Shown: piece after piece, positions 51,128 through 59,347 of the stretch
How positions within the stretch are numbered: position 1 is the first letter of the stretch
Layout of the letters: every line of letters begins with the position of its first letter
Origin: Pseudomonas paralcaligenes
GTDB taxonomy: Bacteria > Pseudomonadota > Gammaproteobacteria > Pseudomonadales > Pseudomonadaceae
Assembly: GCF_019655855.1 (NCBI RefSeq)
Contig: NZ_BPFX01000014.1
Coordinates: forward strand, 62,001 to 126,000
DNA length: 64,000 nt
Reading direction: 5' to 3'
The notes under the pieces: model-generated
What the model saw: the letters and a program-made list of their open reading frames with translations, nothing else
The model's database searches: none
Told to the model about the DNA's origin: nothing
Position numbers and translations under genes: made by a program

Positions 51128-52101
51128 TGGCTCGCAAGGAAAAGTCGGATGAGCAACTGGCTGAGATGCTCCAACGCGGCCGCAAGCCATCCGCGCCGGC
51201 GGCGCTGGTGGAAGATGTGCCGCTGGACGCCGGAGCGCTGATCAGCACGCAGAACCAGCTGGCGACGCTGGCCACCGAGCAGGACGTTCAGGTGCGTGCC
51301 GTGGCCGAGCAGCTCGGCTACCAGCTGCCGGCCGACAGCACCAACCCCGACCTGATCCAGCGCGATATCGCCGCAAATATGCGGCGCAGCGTGGAGGCCT
51401 GCCTGGAGGTGGGACGTGGCCTACAGGTGTTGAAGGTCGCCTGTGGACACGGACAGTTTCTGCCGCGGCTAGATGTCTTGGGTATCGATGTGAATGTCGC
51501 CGGACGCTTCATGAAATCCGCTGCCAAGTTCGCCTCGCTCGGCAGCAATGCCGCCTTGACCAAGGCCATCGGCAACCAGTCGAAGCTGTTCGAAATGCTC
51601 GTCCTGGACGACGAAGAGATCCAGGAGCTGGAACTCACCGGCCAGACCGGCGAGCTGACCCTTGACGACGTCGCCACCATGTCGGTGAAGGAGCTGCGCA
51701 AGGCACTGCGCGCCGCCCGCGAGACCGTCAGTGCCAAGGAACGGGTGATGGCAGACATCACCGCCAAGAACAACCAGCTGGCCACCGAGCTGGCCAGGAA
51801 GCCCAAGGTCATCGTGGTGCAGCCAGTCGAGGAGGCCAGGCAGTTGCGCCAGGAGGTGGTGGCCACCGCCTACGAGGTGGAAGGCACCCTGCAGGGCACC
51901 CTGCGCAAGGCCTTCGCCGATCTGGAGCAATTGGCCCGCCAGACCGGCGAGGATCACCGCAGCTTCACCGCCGCCCTGGTGCGCAACCTGGAGGTGACGC
52001 TGATGGCCATCCGCAGTGAGTTCCACCTGCCCGAACTGCACCCGGATCAGCTGCCCGGCTGGCAGAACCTGCTCGGCCTCGATGACCTGGCCGAGGGCTG
52101 A
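51127..52101 (+). CDS. DUF3102 family protein (phage DNA-associated)
   Basis: A 324-aa protein. Near residues 75-130 the sequence ACLEVGRGLQVLKVACGHGQ, then FLPRLDVLGIDVNVAGRFMK matches DUF3102, a helical domain next to HTH-like parts found in phages and conjugative elements. A coiled coil follows (KELRKALRAARETVSAKERV). It directly precedes the transposase gene, separated by 2 bp. It may organise DNA or regulate transposition. Confidence 0.78.
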   Translation: MARKEKSDEQLAEMLQRGRKPSAPAALVEDVPLDAGALISTQNQLATLATEQDVQVRAVAEQLGYQLPADSTNPDLIQRDIAANMRRSVEACLEVGRGLQVLKVACGHGQFLPRLDVLGIDVNVAGRFMKSAAKFASLGSNAALTKAIGNQSKLFEMLVLDDEEIQELELTGQTGELTLDDVATMSVKELRKALRAARETVSAKERVMADITAKNNQLATELARKPKVIVVQPVEEARQLRQEVVATAYEVEGTLQGTLRKAFADLEQLARQTGEDHRSFTAALVRNLEVTLMAIRSEFHLPELHPDQLPGWQNLLGLDDLAEG

Positions 52102-52103
52102 CC

Positions 52104-53879
52104 GTGAACCCCATCCATGCCCAGGAGATTCTGGCGGCCTACGGCCAGGCCCAGCAGCCCGGCGCCAACCGCACCGCGCTGTACGCGGCTACGGCAGCAC
52201 GACTGGGCATGTCGCTGGCCACCCTGTACCGCAAACTGGAGGTACTGACCGTGAAGGACAAACCGCGCAAGCAGCGCCGTGATGCCGGCAATACCAGCAT
52301 CGCACTGCGCGAGCTGCAGCTGCTTTCGGCCCTGCTGGTTGAGAGTATCCGCAAGAACGACAAGCAGTTGTCATCCATCAAGCTGGCCGTGGCGCGTCTG
52401 CGCGCCAACGGCCTGATCCGCGCCGAGTCGGTGAACAAGAACACTGGCGAGTGCAAGCCGATGAGCGAGAGCGCCATCAGCCGCGCGCTGTACCAGCACA
52501 ACCTGCACCCCTCGCAGTTGCTGGCACCGGCGCCAGCCGTCCCGCTGTCGAGCAAGCACCCGAACCACGTCTGGCAGATCGACGCCTCGATCTCCACCCA
52601 GTTCTACCTCGACGACGACGGCGCCCGCACCATGAACCCGGCCGAGTACTACGACGGCAAGCCGGCCAACCTGAAGAAGATCGAGCGTAAGCGCCTGTGG
52701 CGCTACGTGATCACCGACCACACCAGCGGCACCATCTATGTGCAGTATGTGCTCGGCGCCGAGAGCGCGGAGAACCTCTGCCATGTGCTGATCTGCGCCA
52801 TGCAGAAGCGCGGCGAGAGCGACCCGTTCCACGGCGTTCCCTTCACCATCATGACCGACCCCGGCGCGGCCATGACCTCGGCCATGTTCCGCAACCTGTG
52901 CCAGGCCCTGGGCATCGAGCTGATCATCAACGAAGTGGGCAACGCCCGCGCCAAGGGCCAGGTCGAGCAGGCGCACAACATCGTCGAGTGCGATTTCGAG
53001 TCCGGCCTGAAGCTGGAGAAGGCCGAGACCCTGGCGCACATCAACGCCCGCGTCGGCGAGTGGATGCGCGCCTTCAATGCCACCGCCATCCACACTCGCC
53101 ACCGCCGCACGCGCTACGGCGTGTGGATGCTGATCAAGCCCGAGCAACTGCGCATCGCACCGCCGGCCGAGGTATGCCGGGAGATGGCCACCTGCGCGCC
53201 GGAGCTGCGCAAGGTCAACACCATGCTGCAGGTTTCCTACCGTGGCGCGCTGTACGAGGTCAGCAGCGTGCCGGGCGTGATGGTCAATGAAAAGCTGCTG
53301 ATCACCCGCAACCCCTGGCGCGACGCGGAAAGTGCCCAGGCCGTGCTGCGCGATGAGAACGGCCACCAGACCCTGTACGTGATCGAGCGTCTGGATCGCA
53401 ACGAGTTCGGCTTCGTCGAAGGCTCCGCGGTGATCGGCGAGCAGCACAAGAGCCACGCCGAAACCCCGGCCCAGGTGGCGCGCAAGGTGCTGGAGCAGCT
53501 GGCCACCGAAACCGACAGCGAGGAAGCCGCGGAGCAGGCACGCAAGGCCAAGGCGGTGCCGTTCGGCGGCGCCATCGACCCGCACAAGCACCTCACCGAT
53601 ACCAGCCTGCCGGCCTACCTGCCCAAGCGCGGCACCGAGCTGGAAACCCGCGTCACCCTGGCCGGCCTGGCCTCGGTGGAGCTGCAGCCGCTCAACCGCA
53701 TCGAGCTGGCCAAGGCGCTGCGCGCTCGCCTCGGCAGTGCCTGGACGCCCGAGTCCATGGAATGGCTCAAGGCCAACTACCCGGACGGCGCCATGGAGGA
53801 GCAGCTCGACACCGTCGTGCAGCAGCTGCAGGCACCTTCAGCACGCCCAGGCCTGCGCCTGGTAGGCGGCGGCGAATGA
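52104..53879 (+). CDS. Transposase A (Mu-type DDE recombinase)
   Basis: A 591-aa transposase starting at GTG 52104. N-terminal HTH-like segments (RLGMSLATLYRKLEVLTVKD) precede the catalytic domain. Its acidic residues are in HVWQIDASISTQFYL (Asp near 159), IMTDPGAAMTSAMFR (Asp near 251) and RAKGQVEQAHNIVE (Glu near 288), a DDE triad. The C-terminal domain continues as a beta-barrel and tail. It cuts and joins phage ends, giving replicative transposition. ATGA overlap with gene B. Confidence 0.93.
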   Translation: MNPIHAQEILAAYGQAQQPGANRTALYAATAARLGMSLATLYRKLEVLTVKDKPRKQRRDAGNTSIALRELQLLSALLVESIRKNDKQLSSIKLAVARLRANGLIRAESVNKNTGECKPMSESAISRALYQHNLHPSQLLAPAPAVPLSSKHPNHVWQIDASISTQFYLDDDGARTMNPAEYYDGKPANLKKIERKRLWRYVITDHTSGTIYVQYVLGAESAENLCHVLICAMQKRGESDPFHGVPFTIMTDPGAAMTSAMFRNLCQALGIELIINEVGNARAKGQVEQAHNIVECDFESGLKLEKAETLAHINARVGEWMRAFNATAIHTRHRRTRYGVWMLIKPEQLRIAPPAEVCREMATCAPELRKVNTMLQVSYRGALYEVSSVPGVMVNEKLLITRNPWRDAESAQAVLRDENGHQTLYVIERLDRNEFGFVEGSAVIGEQHKSHAETPAQVARKVLEQLATETDSEEAAEQARKAKAVPFGGAIDPHKHLTDTSLPAYLPKRGTELETRVTLAGLASVELQPLNRIELAKALRARLGSAWTPESMEWLKANYPDGAMEEQLDTVVQQLQAPSARPGLRLVGGGE

Positions 53880-55063
53880 CCCTGCGCCTGAAACGGATTC
53901 TCGCCTCGCTGAAGCCGGCAACGACGCAGGCCGACCTGGCCCGAGAGCTGAATCTTAGCCGGGCGACGATTGCTCAGCTGATCAATCACGGCCAGTGGCC
54001 GAAGTCGCTCAACCAGCAGGCCCTGGCCTGGACCATCGTCGAGTTTCTGATGGTGCGCGGTGCGCTGTTTGAAGACGTCCGCAATGCATTTTTTGAAGAA
54101 GTGGAGCCCCCGCGCGCCAACGCGGAGGCCCCCGCAACCCCGACCGAAAACGATCAAGAAAACGACCAGGAGTGCCCCGACATGCTAATGGCAAAACAAA
54201 CCCCTAGGCCAGACACCAAGCGTGCCTTCGGCCTGACATTCGACCCGTTCGGCGATCTGCGTAGCGCCGAGGACATGTATTTCAGCGGCGATATCCGCTA
54301 CATCCGCGAGGCCATGTACCAGACCGCACGCCACGATGGCTTCCTGGCCGTGGTGGGCGAATCCGGCGCCGGAAAGAGCACCCTGCGCCGCGATCTGTCG
54401 TACCGCCTGCGTAATGAGCCGGTGATCACCATCGATCCCTTCGTGGTCGGCATGGAGGCCAACGACGTCAAGGGCAAGACCCTCAAGGCGACCCACATCG
54501 CCGAGGCCATCATGTACGCCGTGGCGCCGCTGGAGACGCCCAAGTCCAGTCCCGAGGCTCGGTTCCGCCAGGTACACACCTGCCTCAAGAACTCCTTCGC
54601 CGCAGGCAACCGGCACGTCGTGATCATCGAAGAGGCGCATTCGATCCCGACGCAGACCCTGAACCACCTCAAGCGCATGCGCGACCAGTTCGAGGACGGC
54701 TTCGACAAGCTGCTCAGCATCATTCTGATCGGCCAGCCCGAGCTGCTGAAGAAGCTGAGCCCGCGCAATGCCGATGTACGTGAAGTCGCCCAGCGCGTCG
54801 AGATCGCCATCCTGCAGCCCATCCCCAAGGGCGACGTCGAGCAGCACCTGGCGTTCCGCGTCGGCCGCGCCAACAAGAAGCTGGACGAGCTGATCGACCA
54901 GGGCGGCATCCACGCCATCGTCGAGCGCCTCGGCACCTCTGGCAAAGATGGCACCAGCCAACTCTACCCGCTGGCCATCGGCAACCTGTTCAACGCCGCG
55001 CTCAACCTTGCCGCCGAAATCGGCGAAAGCCGCGTGACGGCTGATGTTGTGAAGGGGGTGTAG
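53876..55063 (+). CDS. Transposition target protein B (AAA+ ATPase)
   Basis: A 395-aa protein. N-terminal Cro-like HTH (TQADLARELNLSRATIAQLI), a linker, then an AAA+ domain with Walker A GESGAGKSTLRRDL near residue 161 and Walker B RHVVIIEEAHSIPTQT. It binds target DNA and activates transposase A, and gives target immunity in Mu. The start is the ATG overlapping the transposase stop; the long frame upstream is a shadow. Confidence 0.93.
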   Translation: MTLRLKRILASLKPATTQADLARELNLSRATIAQLINHGQWPKSLNQQALAWTIVEFLMVRGALFEDVRNAFFEEVEPPRANAEAPATPTENDQENDQECPDMLMAKQTPRPDTKRAFGLTFDPFGDLRSAEDMYFSGDIRYIREAMYQTARHDGFLAVVGESGAGKSTLRRDLSYRLRNEPVITIDPFVVGMEANDVKGKTLKATHIAEAIMYAVAPLETPKSSPEARFRQVHTCLKNSFAAGNRHVVIIEEAHSIPTQTLNHLKRMRDQFEDGFDKLLSIILIGQPELLKKLSPRNADVREVAQRVEIAILQPIPKGDVEQHLAFRVGRANKKLDELIDQGGIHAIVERLGTSGKDGTSQLYPLAIGNLFNAALNLAAEIGESRVTADVVKGV

Positions 55064-55064
55064 C

Positions 55065-55439
55065 GTGAATGTCCGTCCCTTCCCCCGACCGAGCCTCCTG
55101 AAGGAGGTCCCGACCACCACTGCGGCCGACTCGATCCCACGTCACGCGCTGCCGGTCTGCAGCGTGCTGACACCCGAGCTGGCCGAGAGCCTCAAGGTGG
55201 TGAACGCCGTCAGCCGTTCGCTGCGCGCCGCCGGCGTGCTGATCGACAGCACCGTCGTGCTCGATCGCACCATCTTCATCAAGCCCGAAACCGCCGGCCG
55301 CCTGGCCAGCGCCTTCAGCGATCAATGGCGCGGGGCCAGCTGGACCACGCGCGGCCAATTCAACAAGAACATGGTCACGATCGACGGCGTCCGCGTCGCC
55401 TGGTTGACCCCTGCGAATGCGAAGGAGCAAGGCCAATGA
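55065..55439 (+). CDS. Early protein, unknown
   Basis: A 124-aa protein from GTG 55065 (MNVRPFPRPSLLKEVPTTTA; SLRAAGVLIDSTVVLDRTIF). It starts 1 bp after gene B and ends overlapping the next gene (ATGA). Conserved-looking middle with an alternating beta pattern; no recognised family. In the transposition block of B3-type phages. Confidence 0.6.
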   Translation: MNVRPFPRPSLLKEVPTTTAADSIPRHALPVCSVLTPELAESLKVVNAVSRSLRAAGVLIDSTVVLDRTIFIKPETAGRLASAFSDQWRGASWTTRGQFNKNMVTIDGVRVAWLTPANAKEQGQ

Positions 55440-55729
55440 GCACTCCCGGCGTTTCGTGCCACATGGCCATCACTCTGATGAACCCGGAGTCACTCACCCG
55501 CGAACAGCTCAACACCGAGTTCACCCGCCTGCAGAACGAGGCGTTTAGCAAGGACATTGAGCTCGCGTCCCTGAAGGGCGTCCTGGCGAAGTACGACCAG
55601 ATGCTCTGCGGCCTGCTGGAAATGCGCATCGCCAATCGCTGGGCGGACCTACACGCCGAGCTTGATCGCATGACCGAGCACTACCAGGAGCAGAAAGCCC
55701 GCCAGCCGGCGGAAAGGAAGGTGCATTGA
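55436..55729 (+). CDS. Early helical protein, unknown
   Basis: A 97-aa protein (MSTPGVSCHMAITLMNPESL; LTREQLNTEFTRLQNEAFSK) with a likely coiled coil. A second ATG (MAITLMNPESL, 9 codons in) is possible. Overlaps the previous gene by ATGA and the next by one base (TGATG). Confidence 0.6.
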   Translation: MSTPGVSCHMAITLMNPESLTREQLNTEFTRLQNEAFSKDIELASLKGVLAKYDQMLCGLLEMRIANRWADLHAELDRMTEHYQEQKARQPAERKVH

Positions 55730-56376
55730 TGGACAACCAACAGAACACCGAACAACAAGCACCGGCTGTGCAGCTCCCGGCCGGCTATCGTAAGGACGCC
55801 CTCGGGCGCCTCGTGCCGGAGGCAGCGATCAAGCCCAGCGACTTGCTGCGCGACAGGGTGGTCCTGGAGGCCGTAGCGAAGGCGAAGGTGCTCAGCGAGC
55901 AACTGGCCAAGTTCAAGCTGGAAACCTTCGGCGAAATCGAGGCCCTGGAGCAGATCAGCGCCGAGCAATTCGGCGTCAAGTTCCGGGGCCAGAAAGGCAA
56001 CCTCACGCTGACCAGCTACGACGGTCGCTACAAGCTGCTGCGGGCCAACCAGGACCTGATCGAGTTCAACGAGCACCTTCAGACCGCCAAGGCCCTACTG
56101 GACGAGTGCATGCGCGAATGGACTGAGCATGCCCACCCTGGCCTGCAGGTCATGATCAATGACGCATTCCGGGTCGACAAAGGCAAGCAGCTGCGCACCT
56201 CGGCGATCCTCGCCCTTCGCCGCCATGACATCGACGATCCGCGCTGGAAGCGGGCCATGGACGCCATCGGCGAAGCGATCCAGATCGCCGGCAGCCGTAG
56301 CTACATCCGCCTGTATGAGCGGGTCGGCGACACCGACAAGTACGAAGCGATCAACCTTGATCTGGCGGGGGTGTGA
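55729..56376 (+). CDS. DUF3164 family protein
   Basis: A 215-aa protein, MDNQQNTEQQAPAVQLPAGY, then YRKDALGRLVPEAAIKPSDL and LTSYDGRYKLLRANQDLIEF, the hallmark of DUF3164, found next to transposase genes in Mu-like phages. Helical and charged; the role is unknown, with sulfate/host-nuclease protection sometimes suggested for neighbouring Gam-like genes. No separate Gam gene was seen in this phage. Confidence 0.85.
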   Translation: MDNQQNTEQQAPAVQLPAGYRKDALGRLVPEAAIKPSDLLRDRVVLEAVAKAKVLSEQLAKFKLETFGEIEALEQISAEQFGVKFRGQKGNLTLTSYDGRYKLLRANQDLIEFNEHLQTAKALLDECMREWTEHAHPGLQVMINDAFRVDKGKQLRTSAILALRRHDIDDPRWKRAMDAIGEAIQIAGSRSYIRLYERVGDTDKYEAINLDLAGV

Positions 56377-56377
56377 C

Positions 56378-57067
56378 ATGGACCAAGACCGCATCCTCGA
56401 CAAGATCAGAAAGTGCCTGGAGATTGCGAAGTCCAAGACCGCCAACGCCAACGAAGCCGCAATAGCGCTGCGTCAGGCGCAAAAACTGATGGACGCTCAC
56501 CGTCTGGAGATGGGCGACGTGCTGGCCAGCCTGGCCTGCGAAGCCAAGGTGCCGGCAGGGTCTGACGGCAAGCCGCCGGCATGGCGTGTTCGCCTCGCTG
56601 ACGTCTGCTGCCGCGCATTTGGCACCCACCTGATCATCTGCACCTCCTGGCTGGAAAGTGCAGCCTTCACCTTTGTTGGCTGCGGCGCTGCGCCGGAGCT
56701 GACCGGCTATGCCTACCAGGTGCTGGAGCGCCAGCTACAAAAGGCCCGCAAGGAGTACCTGGCTACTCAGAAGCGCTGTAAGCCGAAGACCAAGCGCGAG
56801 CGCGGAGACGCCTTCGCGCATGGCTGGATCTCGGCCGTCTTGGCGAAGGTCGACGAGTTCGCGGGTGTCGAGGACAACATCGCCGAGGCCATCCAGGCGT
56901 ACATGGCCAAGCACCACCCCGACCTAGGCAAGTTCGAGGTGAAGCGCCGTAAGGTCAAGGCCCGCGACGAGGTAGCCCGAGACGCTGGGTATCACGCTGG
57001 CAAGGCCGCGCAACTTCACAACGCGGTAGGGCACCAGCCCACCGCCAGACTGACGCACGGGGTGTAG
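56378..57067 (+). CDS. DUF2786 domain protein
   Basis: A 229-aa protein with MDQDRILDKIRKCLEIAKSK followed by ANEAAIALRQAQKLMDAHRL, the N-terminal DUF2786 helical pattern. A second domain of about 130 residues follows (ACEAKVPAGSDGKPPAWRVR; RKVKARDEVARDAGYHAGKA). Common in phages and plasmids; no activity known. 10 bp after the DUF3164 stop-start pair, one base gap. Confidence 0.82.
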   Translation: MDQDRILDKIRKCLEIAKSKTANANEAAIALRQAQKLMDAHRLEMGDVLASLACEAKVPAGSDGKPPAWRVRLADVCCRAFGTHLIICTSWLESAAFTFVGCGAAPELTGYAYQVLERQLQKARKEYLATQKRCKPKTKRERGDAFAHGWISAVLAKVDEFAGVEDNIAEAIQAYMAKHHPDLGKFEVKRRKVKARDEVARDAGYHAGKAAQLHNAVGHQPTARLTHGV

Positions 57068-57069
57068 CC

Positions 57070-57285
57070 ATGAGCCTGATAAGCCAATGCGACTTCGAGC
57101 AAACCACCCTGGCCCAGGTGATCCAGAAGGCGGAAGACGAAGCCGCCGACGCCTTCGATCTTGTACACCTGAGTCTGGACTCCGGGCGTGAGCTGATCTT
57201 GGTAGCAATCTCGGGAGACGATCTGGACTCGGTCGGCATGATCCTGGAAGGCGTCCGCTGCCTCATGCCGAAGGGGGCGCACTGA
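57070..57285 (+). CDS. Small acidic early protein
   Basis: A 71-aa acidic protein (MSLISQCDFEQTTLAQVIQK; AEDEAADAFDLVHLSLDSGR) two bases after the DUF2786 gene. No recognised domain. Highly acidic small phage proteins sometimes mimic DNA, but no evidence beyond composition is available here. Confidence 0.55.
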   Translation: MSLISQCDFEQTTLAQVIQKAEDEAADAFDLVHLSLDSGRELILVAISGDDLDSVGMILEGVRCLMPKGAH

Positions 57286-57287
57286 CC

Positions 57288-57737
57288 ATGGCCAGAACAC
57301 TGATCGAGTTCCAGGACCACGGCCAGGACTTCCTCTGGTGGATCACTGACGAGGCCGGCAAGGTTATCGACTGCGGTCCGTACCAGGCTGATCTCTGGTG
57401 CCGTATGACCGTCACCAATCTGGCCGCGCTGAAGGCCGGCGCTGCAGTTGAGTACGGTGGGGATGGCTCGGGCAGCATCAAGTACCCGGTCGCCCATGTT
57501 ATCCAGCTGGCGCCTATCGACATCGTCGTGCGCAGGCCGGGCGACGCCTACATGACCGCCACGGTAAAAGGCAAACGCGCCTCTTGTACGTCGAGCGACA
57601 GAGAGGCGGTGCTCTACCTCGGTCGTAAGCTGTTCCTCGGCCAGTTCGAGGATGCCGAGCGGCTGCCGGGCCAACCAGGGGATCACGAGTCGGGGGTATA
57701 CAGCCGCTGGCGGATCATACCCACGGAGGTGGCCTGA
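57288..57737 (+). CDS. Early protein, unknown
   Basis: A 149-aa beta-rich protein (MARTLIEFQDHGQDFLWWIT; VIDCGPYQADLWCRMTVTNL). Internal segment YPVAHVIQLAPIDIVVRRPG. It starts 2 bp after its upstream neighbour and overlaps the next by one base. No family recognised. Confidence 0.6.
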   Translation: MARTLIEFQDHGQDFLWWITDEAGKVIDCGPYQADLWCRMTVTNLAALKAGAAVEYGGDGSGSIKYPVAHVIQLAPIDIVVRRPGDAYMTATVKGKRASCTSSDREAVLYLGRKLFLGQFEDAERLPGQPGDHESGVYSRWRIIPTEVA

Positions 57738-58147
57738 TGGAGCGCTACCACAGCACCGCCGGTGACCCGCCACGGCGTGACATGGGGGCCAAGGCCAGCG
57801 AGCGGGCCGAGCTGGAACAGCAGATCGCCGAGTTTCTGGCCCGTGGCGGCCAGGTGCAAACGGTCGGCCACCAGATGCGCGAAGCGCCCGAGCCATTCGT
57901 AATCAACGCCAGGACCACGCCGGTATACAACTCGGCGATGGCGCCCACGGCCGCGCCAGCCAGCCAGCCAGCATCGAAGCCGGTTCGGCGATATCGCGCA
58001 AGGCCCGACGACGAGCGGCTCGCCGTGAAGATCATCGTTGAGGCCGCCCTCGGCGGAACGCCCGAGCAGATCGCCCGAACGCTGGGCATCCCTCGCAGTC
58101 GCTGCTCGGCAATCGCCGAGCAGTACCACGTTCAATTCCACAGGTGA
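57737..58147 (+). CDS. Early protein with C-terminal HTH
   Basis: A 136-aa protein: N-terminal helix, Ala/Pro-rich linker (SAMAPTAAPASQPASKPVRR), then IIVEAALGGTPEQIARTLGI-PRSRCSAIAEQYHVQ, which reads as a HTH with recognition helix near RSRCSAIAE. Possibly a DNA-binding early regulator. It lies directly before GemA. Confidence 0.6.
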   Translation: MERYHSTAGDPPRRDMGAKASERAELEQQIAEFLARGGQVQTVGHQMREAPEPFVINARTTPVYNSAMAPTAAPASQPASKPVRRYRARPDDERLAVKIIVEAALGGTPEQIARTLGIPRSRCSAIAEQYHVQFHR

Positions 58148-58151
58148 CGTC

Positions 58152-58730
58152 ATGACGATCCTGAAGTCCCTCATCACGAAGATACACGTCGCCAAGAGCC
58201 AGATGGGCGTGGACGACGACAGCTATCGCGCCATGCTGTCTCGCATCAGCGGTGGCAAAACCAACTCGGCCAAGTGCCTGACCGTTCACATGGCCGAGAA
58301 GGTGCTGGAGGAGTTCAAGGCGAAGGGCTGGAAGCCGAAGCCCAGCGTCAAGGCCAAAGGGCGGCCACACAACATGGGCCAACTGGCGGACGAGGTCCTG
58401 GTCATCGAGGCGCAGCTCACCGACATGAAGCTGCCCTGGTCCTACGCAGACAAGATCGCCAAGCAGATGTTCGGGATTGCCCGAGTGGCCTGGCTGAAGA
58501 AGCCTGACCAGGTGAAGGCAGTGCTGGCGGCACTGCATGTCGAGCAAGAGAAGCGCGGCCTGCTCGCGAGCGTGGAAGGCCTCTGCAAGGAGCTGGGCAT
58601 CGAGCATCCAGAACAGGTAGCCGGTTTGGAACAGCTGCCGAAAGACTGGCGCCGCCAGCGTCCAATCCTGAAGGCGCTGGTGGACGCCCTCAATGCAGCT
58701 GCGGTGGCGAAGCAGCTGCTGCCTGAGTGA
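58152..58730 (+). CDS. gemA: GemA family protein (Mu gp16-like, DUF1018)
   Basis: A 192-aa protein. TKIHVAKSQMGVDDDSYRAM followed by LSRISGGKTNSAKCLTVHMA is the characteristic N-terminus of GemA/DUF1018. The C-terminus carries RQRPILKALVDALNAAAVAK. In Mu, GemA alters host DNA supercoiling and gene expression. ATG 58152. It lies directly before mor, as in Mu. Confidence 0.9.
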   Translation: MTILKSLITKIHVAKSQMGVDDDSYRAMLSRISGGKTNSAKCLTVHMAEKVLEEFKAKGWKPKPSVKAKGRPHNMGQLADEVLVIEAQLTDMKLPWSYADKIAKQMFGIARVAWLKKPDQVKAVLAALHVEQEKRGLLASVEGLCKELGIEHPEQVAGLEQLPKDWRRQRPILKALVDALNAAAVAKQLLPE

Positions 58731-58739
58731 GGTAGGACT

Positions 58740-59111
58740 ATGGCAAAAATCCGCCCACAACAGATCCGCCGCCGCAATAATATGCTGAGCGAGCTGGCGG
58801 AGATGTTGGCCGAGTGTCTACAGAGGTTCGGTGCTACGCCTGAGGCGGCGGCCAACGAGGCCGCCGAGCTGGCGTTCCGGCTACACCAGCGGTGGAAAGG
58901 AATCACCTTCACGTTTCCGGTGAACGACGAGCTGGCCATGGCGCGGCTCGAACTGCACATCATGACGGAGTACGATGGCTCCAACGCCGACCACCTGACA
59001 CGCAAGTATGGGGTGACCGAGGGCTGGATCTACGGTGTGGTCAGGAAGCACCAGAAGCGTCGAACGGATAAGAACCAGCACACCCTGGACCTGGGGGACG
59101 GCCTGAACTGA
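58740..59111 (+). CDS. mor: Mor-family transcription activator
   Basis: A 123-aa protein with N-terminal dimerisation-type helices (NNMLSELAEMLAECLQRFGA, ANEAAELAFRLHQRWKGITF) and a C-terminal HTH (HLTRKYGVTEGWIYGVVRKH), the Mor/C layout. It should activate middle or late transcription and is a candidate partner of the 22-bp late motif; no separate C gene was found. GAGGTAGGACT precedes the ATG at 58740. The last protein gene before the right end. Confidence 0.88.
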   Translation: MAKIRPQQIRRRNNMLSELAEMLAECLQRFGATPEAAANEAAELAFRLHQRWKGITFTFPVNDELAMARLELHIMTEYDGSNADHLTRKYGVTEGWIYGVVRKHQKRRTDKNQHTLDLGDGLN

Positions 59112-59135
59112 TCGGGCCGCCTCCGTTTCACCCTT

Positions 59136-59150
59136 GGTAACATCGTTACC
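59136..59150. terminator. Palindrome after mor near the right end
   Basis: GGTAAC-ATC-GTTACC, a perfect inverted repeat with 6-bp arms, followed by TTTCCCG. It may terminate the early transcript or serve as a binding site near the right end. Stem is short for a terminator. Confidence 0.4.
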
Positions 59151-59159
59151 TTTCCCGTC

Positions 59160-59236
59160 CCGATATCGCCCGCTATCGATCGCTATATCCCGGAATTATC
59201 GCGCTTCCCCCCTCGGATCTTTCTCACCCCTGCACA
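59160..59236. repeat. Right phage end with transposase-binding repeats
   Basis: On the minus strand from the end: TGTGCAGGGGTGAG, then GCGCGATAA (plus positions 59196-59204), GCGATC and GGCGATATC further in. These cores match the GCGCGATAAATG repeats at the left end but are spaced less regularly. The last phage base is A at 59236. Confidence 0.75.
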
Positions 59237-59242
59237 CGATGC
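59237..59242. other. Target-site duplication, right copy
   Basis: CGATGC directly after the terminal ACA, identical to 20446-20451. Confidence 0.9.
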
Positions 59243-59270
59243 GGATGCGCGTGTACGGCACCCGTCTCGC

Positions 59271-59298
59271 TTGGAGCGAAGCGGCGCAAGTGAAGTTC
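59271..59298 (-). promoter_or_regulatory. AlgU/sigma-E-like promoter pointing into the prophage
   Basis: On the minus strand GAACTT (plus 59293-59298) and TCCAA (59271-59275) are separated by 17 bp, a match to the AlgU/RpoE consensus GAACTT-N16/17-TCnAA. Without the phage it would lie about 40-50 bp upstream of the lipoprotein gene now at 20139-20429. Transcription would now run into the phage right end. Confidence 0.7.
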
Positions 59299-59312
59299 CT
59301 GAGGGGAGGGGA

Positions 59313-59341
59313 CCGATGCCCGCGGTGGGCGCGGGCATCGG
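59313..59341 (-). terminator. Hairpin after the second lipoprotein gene
   Basis: 12-bp perfect stem CCGATGCCCGCG / CGCGGGCATCGG with a GTGGG loop, 7 bp beyond the lipoprotein stop. GC-rich without a U-tract on the minus strand. It separates the two lipoprotein transcription units. Confidence 0.55.
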
Positions 59342-59347
59342 CGGGAA

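Larger units (their letters stand above)
20452..59236. mobile_element. Complete Mu-like (B3-type) transposable prophage, 38.8 kb
   Basis: The element starts TGTAGCGGCG and, read from the other end, TGTGCAGGGG; it is flanked by a 6-bp direct duplication. It carries a DDE transposase and AAA+ partner, repressor, GemA, Mor, a Mu-type packaging and head module, siphovirus-like tail genes and lysis genes. Size (38,785 bp) and layout fit Pseudomonas transposable phages related to B3. Early genes run rightward and late genes leftward from the repressor. No frameshift or deletion in an essential gene was noticed, so it may be inducible. Confidence 0.95.

Noticed and set aside
52371..53591. 406-codon leftward frame opposite the transposase gene
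   Set aside because: Shadow; the transposase has a DDE triad in the rightward frame.
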